DNA of 64,000 nt from Paenibacillus mendelii (lineage in GTDB: Bacteria; Bacillota; Bacilli; Paenibacillales; Paenibacillaceae). A model generated the notes under the pieces. That model searched no databases and was not told the DNA's origin. It saw nothing but the letters and a program-made list of their open reading frames with translations. The position numbers and the translations under genes were made by a program. Shown in pieces: positions 7,320 through 16,858 of this stretch. Within the stretch, counting starts at the first letter, position 1. Every line of letters starts with the position of its first letter. Location of the stretch: assembly GCF_024498075.1 (NCBI RefSeq), contig NZ_JANHOF010000010.1:1-64000 (forward strand). Reading direction: 5' to 3'.

Positions 7320-10019
7320 TCATTCGACTGTAATCGAGTTGGTTTTCGCATCCCATTTGACAACTAGGCCCAATCGCTCCGATACCAGCCTGATTGGAAC
7401 CAATGTGCGTCCATTGCGAGAGATTGGCGCTACCGCTGCCTCCATCTTCGTTCCATTCAGAATATAGCTTTTCTTCCCGAGCCACATCTCGAGCAGATTG
7501 CTTCCGCGCAGCACGGTAACCCGCTTGAGCGTTTGATCCCAGTCCACTTGCGCACCCATTGCTTCGGTTACGAAGCGCAGCGGCAAATAGGTCGTTCCAT
7601 GCAGTGCGATCGGCGCTGCATCCAGATTGTATGGCTTGCCGCCGACCTTTGCCGCCTTGGAACCGATATTCAGCAGAATAGACTGCTTGGCCGGCTCCGG
7701 CACCAGTGCCGGATATTGGAAAGTAATGTTATCGAATACAACTCCGCCCGAAAGTGCTCTTTCATCCTGACCTTCCTCAATCGAAGCGATATACAACCGT
7801 TTCAACGTGATTGGATGCGCCATATTCGCAGGCAGGTTTACTTTAATTTGCTTCCAGCCGCTCCAGGTCACTTTGTCGGCCAGTGTCACCAGATGGGCCT
7901 TCCCGCTCTTGTCGATGAACTCGGCACGCAGCCAGTTCAAGCTCTCGTCTCCCAATACGTCCAGCGTCATCGCGGATGGCGAGCCTTCCAATTGACGACC
8001 TGTTTCGTTCAGTACAGCGTAGGCTGCCTTCGTCCCTGTCGCTCCCGTGAAGTCATAGGTCAATTGAAGCGCTTGGGAGGCATTGCTTCCCGGAAGTCCT
8101 GTCACAAGACCAACGTTGCCCACTACATTATTCGTACCTTGGTACTTAATTGAGTACGTCGGTGCTTCAAAATCTTCAAATTTTTTGTCTGCTCCTGTCG
8201 CAAGCACGGTCACTGCGGAGAATCCGTCGTAACGCGCAATGGCGTAGCCCGCCGTCACCCCTGGAGTCACTGCCCCGACCGTTAACGTGCCATCCTGGAC
8301 GGTGCCGCTGAAGCCGCGCAGCTCCCATTTGACAGAGGATGCCGGCAGTGTCAGCTTACGTCCATCGTTAAGCGTAACGCTAACTGGAACGGACAGCGAT
8401 TTGCCTTGCTCCAGAACCGGTGAGCTCGCATCAATCGACATACGGGCGATTTGCTCTCCGCCGATGACCTCGACGGCCAGCTTGTCGCTGATGTCGCCTG
8501 CTTTGACCGATACGGTCGTTTTGCCGGACTTAGAGGCTGTGAATACGTTACCGCTGAATCCCCCGATTGCATTGTCCACTTTCCATACCGGTGTCATGCT
8601 GCCGGGATCTACAGGATTATAGAAGGTATCATAGCCTTTGATCTGATAGGATGCTTGCTGGCCCACAAACAGCACCGTACTGCCGCTCGCTTTAATGCCG
8701 CGCAGCTGGCCTTGCGGTGCTGTCGTAAACACGCCAATACCATTGGCTACTCCACGCTGGGAACCATTCTCCGTCGGATGCGCAAGGCCCGTCTCCACTT
8801 CGCCCAATGGACGGGTAATCATCGTCGTCGAGCCGCCGCCATCGAGGTTAATACCGCGCCACACCCCGAGCTTAACCATCATTTTCTGAAGCTCTGCCAG
8901 AGTCATCCCGTCACTGCTGCCCACATCCTCCACCGTGATAAGCATGACTTTGCCGCTATCCTGCGTGTAGCCGACCGCTGTCCGGGAACGCTCATAAGCG
9001 CCGCTAATGCCGCTCGTATCCCGCGAGAATGCCGTCGTCTTGCCTTGATCGACAAGAATGGTGTGACCGCCTACAAGCATCTGCAATGCCGCAGGATCCA
9101 CCTTCTGTCCCGTCGATTGGGCGGTCAGCGCATAGTTTGAACTCACCGTCTGCCCGATCTGCAGGTGCTCAAGAACAAAGGTTGTCGCTTTCCCGTGTGT
9201 ACGGAGTATGTAGCCGTTTGCCGGAGGCGTCCCCGGAATGGTTCCGTTCTCGGCAATTTGCTGGACGAACCCGTCCACCACCAATACCTCTGTTGGTGTC
9301 GTTGCGCTTTCTGCAACCGTTGGCCGCGCTGCCGTCCAAGCACTCGTATAGATATACATCGCATTCGAATGGCTGTAGCCATTGCCCGGTTCAGTTCGAT
9401 AGGCGGCCTTATTGATGCCAGCCAGCTGGAAGGCGGACCCGTCACCTGATGTAACCGTCCCGTCGAAGCTGAATAAATCAATCATCGGCTTACGCTCGGC
9501 CGTTACCGCAAAGGCATACATTCCTTTTAGTTGGGAGGGGCTCGCAACCAGCGTACCGCTCGTCACCTGTGCGCCGAGGGTGGAGCCTTTGCCTGATGTA
9601 TTAAAGAAATCCGCGTTCACGCCTGCAACGGCGCCGCTGTTCTTGACCATACTGCCGACAGAGCCAAGACCAGTCGCCAAGCCTTGCTTACCGCTCATTA
9701 CATCCAATTTGACATAGGGGTTCGTCAAATCGATCTCGATGACATGAACATTGGAGTAACCGCCTTTACTCTTCGTCCACTTATAATCAATCCGCTTTGC
9801 GCCGGAAGTGATCATCTCTTCACTTTGCTTGATAAGCTGCTGTTGGACCGCAGCTGCGGTTTGCACGGCCGATTCGGCGGCTGCAGCCGTTGACATTGGT
9901 ATTGTAAGACTAAGCGGCTGTACGAGAAGCGCAGTTCCAAGCGCTACTACGAGCAGCTTCTGGCCTTTTTTATTGGAACCTCTACGACCTTGCGTCTGAT
10001 TGAAACTTCCATTATGCAT
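7320..10019 (-). CDS. Exported phosphodiester glycosidase-like protein with copper-amine-oxidase N domain
   Basis: 899 aa. A signal peptide (about 1-47) follows a basic, polar N-terminus. A NAGPA-type phosphodiester glycosidase domain covers about 85-430, with GVNADFFN (133-140), RTAVGYTQDSG (about 346-356) and the hallmark LDGGGSTT (392-399). Two Ig-like stretches (about 440-600) follow, then a carbohydrate-binding-like beta domain (about 615-770). The last 115 residues are a copper amine oxidase N-terminal-like domain with LPLRFVTEAMGAQVDWD and LVPIRLVSERLGLVVKWD, common at the ends of Paenibacillus exported proteins. It probably acts on wall or surface glycans; the substrate is unknown. 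An ECF-type promoter lies 38 bases upstream of the start. Confidence 0.85.
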   Translation of the reverse strand: MHNGSFNQTQGRRGSNKKGQKLLVVALGTALLVQPLSLTIPMSTAAAAESAVQTAAAVQQQLIKQSEEMITSGAKRIDYKWTKSKGGYSNVHVIEIDLTNPYVKLDVMSGKQGLATGLGSVGSMVKNSGAVAGVNADFFNTSGKGSTLGAQVTSGTLVASPSQLKGMYAFAVTAERKPMIDLFSFDGTVTSGDGSAFQLAGINKAAYRTEPGNGYSHSNAMYIYTSAWTAARPTVAESATTPTEVLVVDGFVQQIAENGTIPGTPPANGYILRTHGKATTFVLEHLQIGQTVSSNYALTAQSTGQKVDPAALQMLVGGHTILVDQGKTTAFSRDTSGISGAYERSRTAVGYTQDSGKVMLITVEDVGSSDGMTLAELQKMMVKLGVWRGINLDGGGSTTMITRPLGEVETGLAHPTENGSQRGVANGIGVFTTAPQGQLRGIKASGSTVLFVGQQASYQIKGYDTFYNPVDPGSMTPVWKVDNAIGGFSGNVFTASKSGKTTVSVKAGDISDKLAVEVIGGEQIARMSIDASSPVLEQGKSLSVPVSVTLNDGRKLTLPASSVKWELRGFSGTVQDGTLTVGAVTPGVTAGYAIARYDGFSAVTVLATGADKKFEDFEAPTYSIKYQGTNNVVGNVGLVTGLPGSNASQALQLTYDFTGATGTKAAYAVLNETGRQLEGSPSAMTLDVLGDESLNWLRAEFIDKSGKAHLVTLADKVTWSGWKQIKVNLPANMAHPITLKRLYIASIEEGQDERALSGGVVFDNITFQYPALVPEPAKQSILLNIGSKAAKVGGKPYNLDAAPIALHGTTYLPLRFVTEAMGAQVDWDQTLKRVTVLRGSNLLEMWLGKKSYILNGTKMEAAVAPISRNGRTLVPIRLVSERLGLVVKWDAKTNSITVE

Positions 10020-10056
10020 AAACTAGCAACTCTCCCATCTCGAAATCTAATAGTAA

Positions 10057-10082
10057 TAGACTCACGTTAGATGGAAAAAGTT
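10057..10082 (-). promoter_or_regulatory. ECF-type promoter, AAC-N17-AGTCTA
   Basis: On the minus strand GTAACTTTTTCC (AAC at 10080-10082) is followed after 17 bases by AGTCTA (10057-10062). This is the AAC/CGTC layout of ECF sigma promoters with a T-tract spacer, although the first base of the -10 is A instead of C. Four other exported-protein genes here have similar sites. Confidence 0.5.
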
Positions 10083-10250
10083 ACGGCCGATAGAAGACTC
10101 CTATCAACAAATTCCGACCGAAAAGAATAACCTATACGCTATAATTCGCCAATAAACCCATATATTATTGGGTATTCGATAGAGTCCCATTCTGCTTTCC
10201 TTCAACCCTATCCTTTCGCTTACTATCGATTCAATCTATCAGCAGTTGAA

Positions 10251-10288
10251 AGCAGAAACGGAGTCACCGTAGGCGCTCCGCTTCTGCT
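10251..10288 (-). terminator. Hairpin after the Ig/SLH gene
   Basis: On the minus strand AGCAGAAGCGGAG pairs with CTCCGTTTCTGCT with one mismatch, 15 bases past the stop at 10303. Only a short T-rich stretch follows (TTCAA), so termination may be incomplete. Elsewhere in the 10020-10302 gap I see only the promoter at 10057-10082 and a small inverted repeat, CCCA/TGGG, near 10158-10172. Confidence 0.5.
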
Positions 10289-10302
10289 CTAGCTGCTTAC
10301 TG

Positions 10303-13300
10303 CTAGCTATCGATAAATTCGACATATTCCAGCAGCCGTTTAATCATAACTGCGGCTTCTGCACGTGAGGCGTTGGACTTGGCTCCGTATGCCCCATTCG
10401 ACATGCCGTTAATAATGCCGGACTGGACGGCTTTGGCTACATCGTTCTTGGCCCATGTTCCGATCTTGGCACGGTCGGTGAAACGTTTGAGAAGTGCCGT
10501 TACATCCTGCGACAGATCGATCTGTACGCCGGCTGCTCTCGCGGCACGAACCATCATGGTTGCGATTTCCTCACGCGTAATCGGACTGTTTGGCTTGAAG
10601 CTTCCATCCGTCATCCCCTGCACGATACCGGCCTTCGAGGCTGCACCGATGTAAGCGGCAAGTACAGTGGATGTATTCACATCCTTGAACTTCCCTGCTG
10701 CCTGCTTATCGCCTGAGAGTCCCAGACCTTTGGCGATAAACATCGCGAACTCTCCGCGTGTAATCGGCTTCGCAGGCTCGAACGCCGTGAGTGTCCGGCC
10801 TTCGACAATATATTTGTTGGCCATCAGCAGAATATCATTGCGTGCCCAATGCTTGCCGAGATCCGTATACGTTACCGAGCCCTTAATAAAGGCATACGTA
10901 CTGTTCCCCTTACGTTCGAACGAAATGATAGACTTGCTGTTCTTGCTCTCCACGCGTGTCGGCACATAAGATAGCTTGCCGGTCTGCGGATCAAACCAGA
11001 CGACCGCGGTCGACCGCGGATCAATAGCGACTGCCGTCGAGACGGTCCGTTTCACATAACTGCTGAAGTTCTCGATGACTTTGGTTGGACCGTTGTTCAC
11101 AACCGAAGCCTCGAAATTAATGGGGCTAATCAGCTGCTGAGCTCTCGCGCCGCTAAGAGCCGTAACCAGCTGTGGCGTAACGCTGCCCGCGTTTGTATCG
11201 ATTTGGATGAGCAACTGAGCACCTGATCCTGCACTCGACTGCAGAGCATCCAGCGCACTCAAAGGGATTTCGTACGTCACATCACGGTAAGCCACGACGA
11301 AAGTGGCATTAGCCGCATTCTTCTTGGCATCGTTAAGCGCACTTAGTGGCACTGCTACGATAGCAGCAAGTTCACTCTCAGGTACGGTGAAGACGACGCG
11401 CGGCTCCATGCCTCCTACCGAATTGACCGTATTGTAGGCTCCAGCCACTTTGTCAGCCGACAGCACATAGCGCTTGGCATTCCGATTTGCCGGCGAGGTG
11501 TCCGATTGAGTTGTTGCCGCAGATAGCTTGATACCGATACCACCATCGGCTGCCGTCTCGTAATCTCCATTCGGGTTATCGGCCCAAGTGGTTTGGTTCG
11601 CCACGCCAACATCCCCGAAGGCTGGAATTAGAGTGCCGTTCGTCGTCTGCAGGGCTGTCCCGCTAGTTAAGTAGCTGACGGAAACGCGATCTCCGATCGC
11701 GACCGGCGTGGAGAGCGTGAGCAGCACGTTCGAGTCGACAATCGATACTGAAGAGACATTCCGGAATGCATCATTGACTTTGACGGTAAACTGTGATGTC
11801 GATGGCTTATAGCTGCTATTCATCGTCGATGAGAACGACATCGTCAGGAGTGCGCCCTTGACGACTGCTCCATACAACGAATGTACATTCGAACCCGCAT
11901 TGGCTGTCATCCCGCTGAATGCCGGTACAGAATTTCCGCCAAAATCCGCTATGCCCGGATATCCGCCTAAGTAGGAGACGAGAACCGTTTGCCCCGACGT
12001 AATGCCCGACGACAGGGTCAGAATAACCTGCGAACCCGAAACCTTCACTTGCGTTACCGATCTTGCGCTGCCGTTTACTGTAACGGCAAAAGCGCTGGTT
12101 GACGGTACCACATTCGGATTCAATGGCTCATCATAGGTCAATGTGACGGTTGATGAGACGGCAGTTACCGTTTGCAGCACTGGCGTTCTCGTATCCTGAC
12201 CGTTCTGGATGAAGAAGCCGCTGAACGACGATACTCCATTGCCCGCTAAGTCACGGAGCGGATAAGACGACGCCGTATAGCTTAACGTCACATTCTGACC
12301 GTTTGTTACCGCACTGCCGTTGAACGTGAGGAATAGAAGGCTTCCCACGCCGGTAATGTTCGTTACGGATCGGTAAGATCCGGCCACATTTACGGAAAAC
12401 TGGCTATAACCGTAAGAACTCACCGCCGCAAGTTCTTCATTAAACGTAAGCGTAATCGAGTTGCCCGTCACGCTGCCGTTCAATGGCTTAGGTAATGTGG
12501 TATCCGGTGAGTTCGTCACATCCCGGTTAGAAAAACCAACTGCCTTTAACCCGGTCAGATCCTGAATGGCGTATGTCGTGCCCGGCGTGTAAGACAATTT
12601 AATAACTTGTCCGTACACGATTCCGCTGGAAAGCGTCAAGATCACCGTCTGGCCGGTAACCTCCACCTTCGTAACGGTACGACCGGAATTGTTAACTGTC
12701 ACATAGAAGCTCGCAGGCAGCGGAGCCACAGCAACAGCAGGATCGAGCGCCTTATTGTACGTCAGCACAATTCTTGTCGTGCCTGACATCTCGGATTTGA
12801 GAATGGCCGGCGCTCCAGTTGCACTGGTCGTATTGAACGTCCACTGATACTGATTCAGAATGCCGTCATACGCATTACCGGCCATATCTATAACCGCAGC
12901 TGCAGGTATTTCGACGTAATATTTGGTGTTGGCAGCAAGCGTGCCGTTAACGGCAAGATTCAGCTTCCGGTTATTTGACGGATCAATGGTGACCGAAGTC
13001 GTATACTCGGCATTGCCTGAGGAGCCTGAGATCCGCTTCACTCTAATTGTCCCGCTGCCAGGCTGTACCTGCTCGCTGAAGGTAGCGGTCAGAATGATTC
13101 CTGTAAGGCCCACATCTACGGCATTATTAACCGGCGTAATTGTAGCAAGCGTCGGCTTCACATTATCCTGCGTTACCCTGAAGCTCCAGCTTGTCGTGTC
13201 TGAGATGCCTGGATAATTGTTACCGCTGGCATCTACCAGGGCCTGACTGCCAATTTGAACATAATAAGACGTATTGTTGGTGAAGACGATACCAGGCTTC

Positions 13301-14703
13301 ACCGTAATTTTGCTCGTGCCGCCACCCGTTACTTTATTGGATGTGATCGGGATGGTAGCCACCGCGGCTCCACTCGGATACGATTTGATGACGACGTTAC
13401 CGGTACCTGGATACACCGGTTCATCGAAGTTCATCTCCAGATCGAACGAGGTCGTTGGCTGCGTACCGCCTGCAGCTGGTTTCCGCTCGGTTAATAAACG
13501 CGGCGCTTGTATGTCAAAGCCCGAATTTGTCGAGAATGTCCACTTCCTCGCATCTGTGATACCTTCATATAAATTCGTTCCAGTAGCGGTATCCTTGAAG
13601 GCGCCTGGATCGATCAGCACATAATAGCCCGTATTCGGTTTGAGATTGCTTGGTGGATTAATGATGACCTTGTTGCCGCCTTCAATTCTTACAGCTGATG
13701 GGGCCACCTGATAGAACAGCTCATTATTCGAGACTTGATTGATGGAAATCCATTTCGTCAATCCTGTTTCCGCAGTAACATTACCCGGGAACGTCAAAAC
13801 CAAATCTCTGTCCACTTCAAAGCCATACGAATTGTTAAGCGGCGATAGCGATGGTACGCCTAGAGGAGGTAAAGCCGTGCGCCAGCTCCAATTGCCCGCG
13901 TTAACGCCTGTAAAAGAATTGCCTGAGGCATCCTGGAAAGCACCGGAAGGAATCGTAACCTCATATGGGCTGTCCCCTCTAAGCGGATACAGAGGTGATA
14001 TCGTGACCGTATTTGTGCCGCTGCCCGTCACACTGGCGGATACGACAGGTATGTATTGCGTATCGCTGCTTTGGCCAGTCGCCGTATTGCGAATCACGAT
14101 GTTATTGTTTACCGCATAGACCGGCTCGTCGAAGGTCAATCTCAATACGGAACCGATGGCAACGTTGGTTTCCCCATTGGCCGGCGACAGAGGCGAATTC
14201 AACACCAGCTCCGGCGATTTGTTATCCACGTCGCTAACCGTCCTGAAATTCCACTCCATCGTACTCGTAAGTCCATCATATGCAGCACTGTTCGACTCAT
14301 TGAGGAACGCACCCGGATCAATATACACATAATAGCTCGTATTCAGCGCAAACGGTTTGGATGCGCCCGGATTGATCGTGACCACGTTCTTGCTGCTGCC
14401 CGGTCCGATCGTTACCCGATTGTCTGTCACGGCAAACGAATCGAATAATGTGCCGCTGTCCAGATTGCGAATATAAATCATCGCATTTCCGGTACCCTTT
14501 TTGACATTCTCATCAAAGGTCAGGATCAGCTTTGCATTCAGCGGTACATTGCTTGCACCGGAAGACGGCGACACGCTCTGCTTGACCGGTCCGGAGGATG
14601 CGGCCACCGCCTTCTGAGGCATGGTCACCAAACCGCCGAATCCGAGTTGGAACATTAGAAGAGCTGCAATAAAATAAATAAACATTTTACAATTACGGAT
14701 CAC
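10303..14703 (-). CDS. Ig-like repeat surface protein with three C-terminal SLH domains
   Basis: 1466 aa. The GTG at 14703 is chosen because AGGGAGTG precedes it by 8 bases; a TTG one codon earlier is also possible. A signal peptide ends near AVAASSG (about residue 36). About five Big_5-type Ig-like units (about 40-625, each with PxNGxTNVxxxxxLxLTFDE-like openings) precede four SwmB-like units (about 630-1040, with LTLSSGI and LTYDEPLNPN motifs). After a non-repetitive stretch come three SLH domains (about 1279-1325, 1340-1392 and 1408-1463) with ITRGE, ITREE and SRAE motifs. It is expected to be anchored to pyruvylated wall polysaccharide. An ECF-type promoter lies 46 bases upstream. Confidence 0.9.
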   Translation of the reverse strand: MIRNCKMFIYFIAALLMFQLGFGGLVTMPQKAVAASSGPVKQSVSPSSGASNVPLNAKLILTFDENVKKGTGNAMIYIRNLDSGTLFDSFAVTDNRVTIGPGSSKNVVTINPGASKPFALNTSYYVYIDPGAFLNESNSAAYDGLTSTMEWNFRTVSDVDNKSPELVLNSPLSPANGETNVAIGSVLRLTFDEPVYAVNNNIVIRNTATGQSSDTQYIPVVSASVTGSGTNTVTISPLYPLRGDSPYEVTIPSGAFQDASGNSFTGVNAGNWSWRTALPPLGVPSLSPLNNSYGFEVDRDLVLTFPGNVTAETGLTKWISINQVSNNELFYQVAPSAVRIEGGNKVIINPPSNLKPNTGYYVLIDPGAFKDTATGTNLYEGITDARKWTFSTNSGFDIQAPRLLTERKPAAGGTQPTTSFDLEMNFDEPVYPGTGNVVIKSYPSGAAVATIPITSNKVTGGGTSKITVKPGIVFTNNTSYYVQIGSQALVDASGNNYPGISDTTSWSFRVTQDNVKPTLATITPVNNAVDVGLTGIILTATFSEQVQPGSGTIRVKRISGSSGNAEYTTSVTIDPSNNRKLNLAVNGTLAANTKYYVEIPAAAVIDMAGNAYDGILNQYQWTFNTTSATGAPAILKSEMSGTTRIVLTYNKALDPAVAVAPLPASFYVTVNNSGRTVTKVEVTGQTVILTLSSGIVYGQVIKLSYTPGTTYAIQDLTGLKAVGFSNRDVTNSPDTTLPKPLNGSVTGNSITLTFNEELAAVSSYGYSQFSVNVAGSYRSVTNITGVGSLLFLTFNGSAVTNGQNVTLSYTASSYPLRDLAGNGVSSFSGFFIQNGQDTRTPVLQTVTAVSSTVTLTYDEPLNPNVVPSTSAFAVTVNGSARSVTQVKVSGSQVILTLSSGITSGQTVLVSYLGGYPGIADFGGNSVPAFSGMTANAGSNVHSLYGAVVKGALLTMSFSSTMNSSYKPSTSQFTVKVNDAFRNVSSVSIVDSNVLLTLSTPVAIGDRVSVSYLTSGTALQTTNGTLIPAFGDVGVANQTTWADNPNGDYETAADGGIGIKLSAATTQSDTSPANRNAKRYVLSADKVAGAYNTVNSVGGMEPRVVFTVPESELAAIVAVPLSALNDAKKNAANATFVVAYRDVTYEIPLSALDALQSSAGSGAQLLIQIDTNAGSVTPQLVTALSGARAQQLISPINFEASVVNNGPTKVIENFSSYVKRTVSTAVAIDPRSTAVVWFDPQTGKLSYVPTRVESKNSKSIISFERKGNSTYAFIKGSVTYTDLGKHWARNDILLMANKYIVEGRTLTAFEPAKPITRGEFAMFIAKGLGLSGDKQAAGKFKDVNTSTVLAAYIGAASKAGIVQGMTDGSFKPNSPITREEIATMMVRAARAAGVQIDLSQDVTALLKRFTDRAKIGTWAKNDVAKAVQSGIINGMSNGAYGAKSNASRAEAAVMIKRLLEYVEFIDS

Positions 14704-14748
14704 CAATTACCCACTCCCTATAAAGACACTCGTACTTTATTTTTCGGT

Positions 14749-14773
14749 ATATCGTGGGGAGAAATGAAGAGTT
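14749..14773 (-). promoter_or_regulatory. ECF-type promoter, AAC-N16-CGATAT
   Basis: On the minus strand AAC (14771-14773) is followed after 16 bases by CGATAT (14749-14754), 46 bases before the GTG at 14703. The T-tract is interrupted (AACTCTTCAT), which makes this the weakest of the five related sites. Confidence 0.4.
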
Positions 14774-14943
14774 GGAGCGCTTTTTCTAATACAAAACCAC
14801 TGCACCGGCAGAATGTTCTTCCGATCGGTGTTGTTTCTGAATTTCTTTGAGTTATTGAACGATGGTCGAAAAATCCGTGAACAAAAGACGAACGCTAACG
14901 CTTCTTCATTCTTCTTGCTCCGCTCGTTATGATTACACAAGGC

Positions 14944-14974
14944 AAAAGAAAAACCGCTCCTAGGAAGGAGCGGC
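14944..14974 (-). terminator. Intrinsic terminator of metK
   Basis: On the minus strand CCGCTCCT and AGGAGCGG form an 8-bp stem followed by TTTTTCTTTT, 21 bases past the metK stop. Confidence 0.85.
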
Positions 14975-14994
14975 TTGTGTATGATATGTGCAGC

Positions 14995-16197
14995 TTAAGC
15001 TTCTGCGTCGGCTTTCAATTGCTCCGCTTTGTCTACGCGTTCCCATGGCAAATCGATGTCTGTACGGCCGAAGTGACCGTAAGCTGCTGTCTTGCCATAG
15101 ATCGGACGACGAAGGTCAAGCATCTTAATGATGCCAGCAGGACGAAGATCGAAGTTCTTCTGGATGACTTCAACCAGCTTCTCTTCGCTTACTTTGCCTG
15201 TCCCATAAGTGTCCACGCTGATGGATACCGGGTTTGCCACGCCAATTGCATAAGCAAGCTGAATTTCGCACTTGTCAGCCAGTCCGGCAGCGACCAGGTT
15301 CTTGGCTACATAACGGGCTGCATAAGCTGCAGAACGGTCAACTTTTGTTGGATCCTTACCGGAGAATGCGCCGCCGCCATGACGTGCATAGCCGCCATAC
15401 GTATCTACGATGATTTTACGGCCGGTAAGACCTGCATCGCCTTGCGGTCCGCCAATAACGAAACGGCCCGTTGGATTGATGTAGTATTTGGTTTGGTCAT
15501 CTAACCATTCCGTAGGTACAACCGGTTTGATAACATGCTCAAGGATGTCCGCTTGAATCTGCTCCAGCGTTACTTCTTCAGCATGCTGTGTCGAAACGAC
15601 GATTGTATCCACGCGTTGCGGGAGACCATCCACATACTCGATTGTGACTTGCGTCTTTCCATCCGGACGGAGGTATTCCAGCGTGCCATTCTTCCGCACT
15701 TCTGCCAGACGGCGGGCAATACGGTGAGAGAGCGCAATTGGAAGCGGCATAAGCTCAGGTGTTTCATTGGTGGCAAAGCCGAACATCAGACCTTGGTCGC
15801 CTGCTCCGATATCTTCGTTCTCTTCACGGATATTCTTGCCATCACGTGTCTCAATTGCTGCATTGACACCTTGTGCAATGTCGGCCGATTGCTCGTTAAG
15901 CGAAGTCAATACGGCGCAAGTGCTGGAGTCAAAGCCAAACTTCGCGCGTGTATAGCCGATTTCCTTAATTGTACGGCGGGCAATCGCCGAAATATCGACA
16001 TAATCCGCACGGCTGCTAATTTCACCAATAACGAGAACAAGACCCGTTGCGACGGAAACTTCGCAAGCTACGCGTGCATATGGGTCAACTTCCAAGAACG
16101 CATCCAATACCGCGTCCGAGATTTGGTCACAGATTTTGTCGGGATGACCTTCTGTAACCGATTCCGATGTAAACAAGTGTCGTCCTTTAAGAGACAT
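14995..16197 (-). CDS. metK: S-adenosylmethionine synthetase
   Basis: 400 aa, normal family length. It makes S-adenosylmethionine from methionine and ATP in the cytoplasm. Visible signatures are [20 protein letters not shown] near the N-terminus, [12 protein letters not shown] (about residues 117-128), [20 protein letters not shown] (about 250-270) and [19 protein letters not shown] (about 273-291). A GGAGG site lies before the ATG. The leader shows no S-box (SAM-I) riboswitch core, unlike Bacillus subtilis metK; it does hold a 12-bp palindrome at 16296-16307. Confidence 0.96.
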   Translation of the reverse strand: MSLKGRHLFTSESVTEGHPDKICDQISDAVLDAFLEVDPYARVACEVSVATGLVLVIGEISSRADYVDISAIARRTIKEIGYTRAKFGFDSSTCAVLTSLNEQSADIAQGVNAAIETRDGKNIREENEDIGAGDQGLMFGFATNETPELMPLPIALSHRIARRLAEVRKNGTLEYLRPDGKTQVTIEYVDGLPQRVDTIVVSTQHAEEVTLEQIQADILEHVIKPVVPTEWLDDQTKYYINPTGRFVIGGPQGDAGLTGRKIIVDTYGGYARHGGGAFSGKDPTKVDRSAAYAARYVAKNLVAAGLADKCEIQLAYAIGVANPVSISVDTYGTGKVSEEKLVEVIQKNFDLRPAGIIKMLDLRRPIYGKTAAYGHFGRTDIDLPWERVDKAEQLKADAEA

Positions 16198-16295
16198 TTG
16201 CTCAACCTCCTACAGCTCAAAATAAGTAAGTATGATGGATAATTCATGCATGGCTTCGGGACAATAGAAAAGTCGACGTTTCCATACACGGATCT

Positions 16296-16307
16296 AACGT
16301 TAACGTT
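16296..16307. promoter_or_regulatory. 12-bp perfect palindrome before metK
   Basis: AACGTTAACGTT reads the same on both strands and lies about 100 bases upstream of the metK start, between the SASP terminator and metK. It could be an operator; nothing identifies a cognate regulator. Confidence 0.3.
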
Positions 16308-16314
16308 TCGATTC

Positions 16315-16348
16315 CCAAAAAATGAACCTTTTCCGAGGTGGAAAAGGT
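16315..16348 (-). terminator. Intrinsic terminator of the SASP gene
   Basis: On the minus strand ACCTTTTCC and GGAAAAGGT form a 9-bp stem with a 5-base loop, followed by TCATTTTTTG. It lies about 70 bases past the SASP stop. Confidence 0.7.
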
Positions 16349-16417
16349 CTCTAGTCAACTCTCTAAAACAATATGATACCGAAACTGTCGCTTTGTGTCA
16401 ATAACAGATACCTTTGG

Positions 16418-16702
16418 TTACAGCCCGTTGAGTACGCGCTCTGCTTGTTCAACCAAACGGCGTGTGATCGAACCGCCCACGGAACCAACATCCCGTGTAG
16501 CCAAGCGAGACCATGGCACACTGTTGGGATCGCTTGACACGCCAGCAGCTCCGAAATCTTCAGATGCAAACTCTGTCATCCCAAACCTGTCCGCCGTAAT
16601 GGAGCCCGAAGTTAATCCAAGCTCTGCTGCGATTTCATATTTCATTTGATTCAGCGCTTCCTTACAATTCGGTACAACCACTTTATTCGAACGACTAGCC
16701 AT
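16418..16702 (-). CDS. Alpha/beta-type small acid-soluble spore protein with an insert
   Basis: 94 aa, against about 60-75 for typical members. SASPs of this class coat spore DNA and are degraded at germination by the GPR protease. The N-terminal half has MKYEIAAELG, the usual helix and GPR site; the C-terminal half has GSVGGSITRRLVEQAE, the DNA-binding helix. Between them lie about 30 extra residues, including MTEFASED, which resembles a second GPR recognition site. AGGAGG stands before the ATG. The gene has its own terminator. Expression in the forespore is expected from the family; I found no convincing sigma-G promoter. Confidence 0.88.
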   Translation of the reverse strand: MASRSNKVVVPNCKEALNQMKYEIAAELGLTSGSITADRFGMTEFASEDFGAAGVSSDPNSVPWSRLATRDVGSVGGSITRRLVEQAERVLNGL

Positions 16703-16808
16703 TGATCAAGCACCTCCTGAAGTTGATACACGTAGTGTGTACCGACCGCAGCGTTCCGAAGCGCATAAGTTGTTGACAGTTCGGGTAAAAATACCTAATG
16801 CAAAGGTG

Positions 16809-16847
16809 AAAAAAAAGCCCGCTGTGCTGAATTTCGCACAACAGGCT
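16809..16847 (-). terminator. Intrinsic terminator of the 172-aa exported protein gene
   Basis: On the minus strand AGCCTGTTGTGC pairs with GCACAGCGGGCT (imperfect), followed by eight T residues. It lies 11 bases past the stop codon. Confidence 0.85.
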
Positions 16848-16858
16848 GATTCACAAAC

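Noticed and set aside
16198-16417. SAM-I riboswitch before metK
   Set aside because: None of the conserved S-box core was found; the hairpin there fits the SASP terminator.
16703-16800. Sigma-G promoter before the SASP gene
   Set aside because: CACACTA resembles a sigma-G -10, but no GHATR element lies at the right distance.
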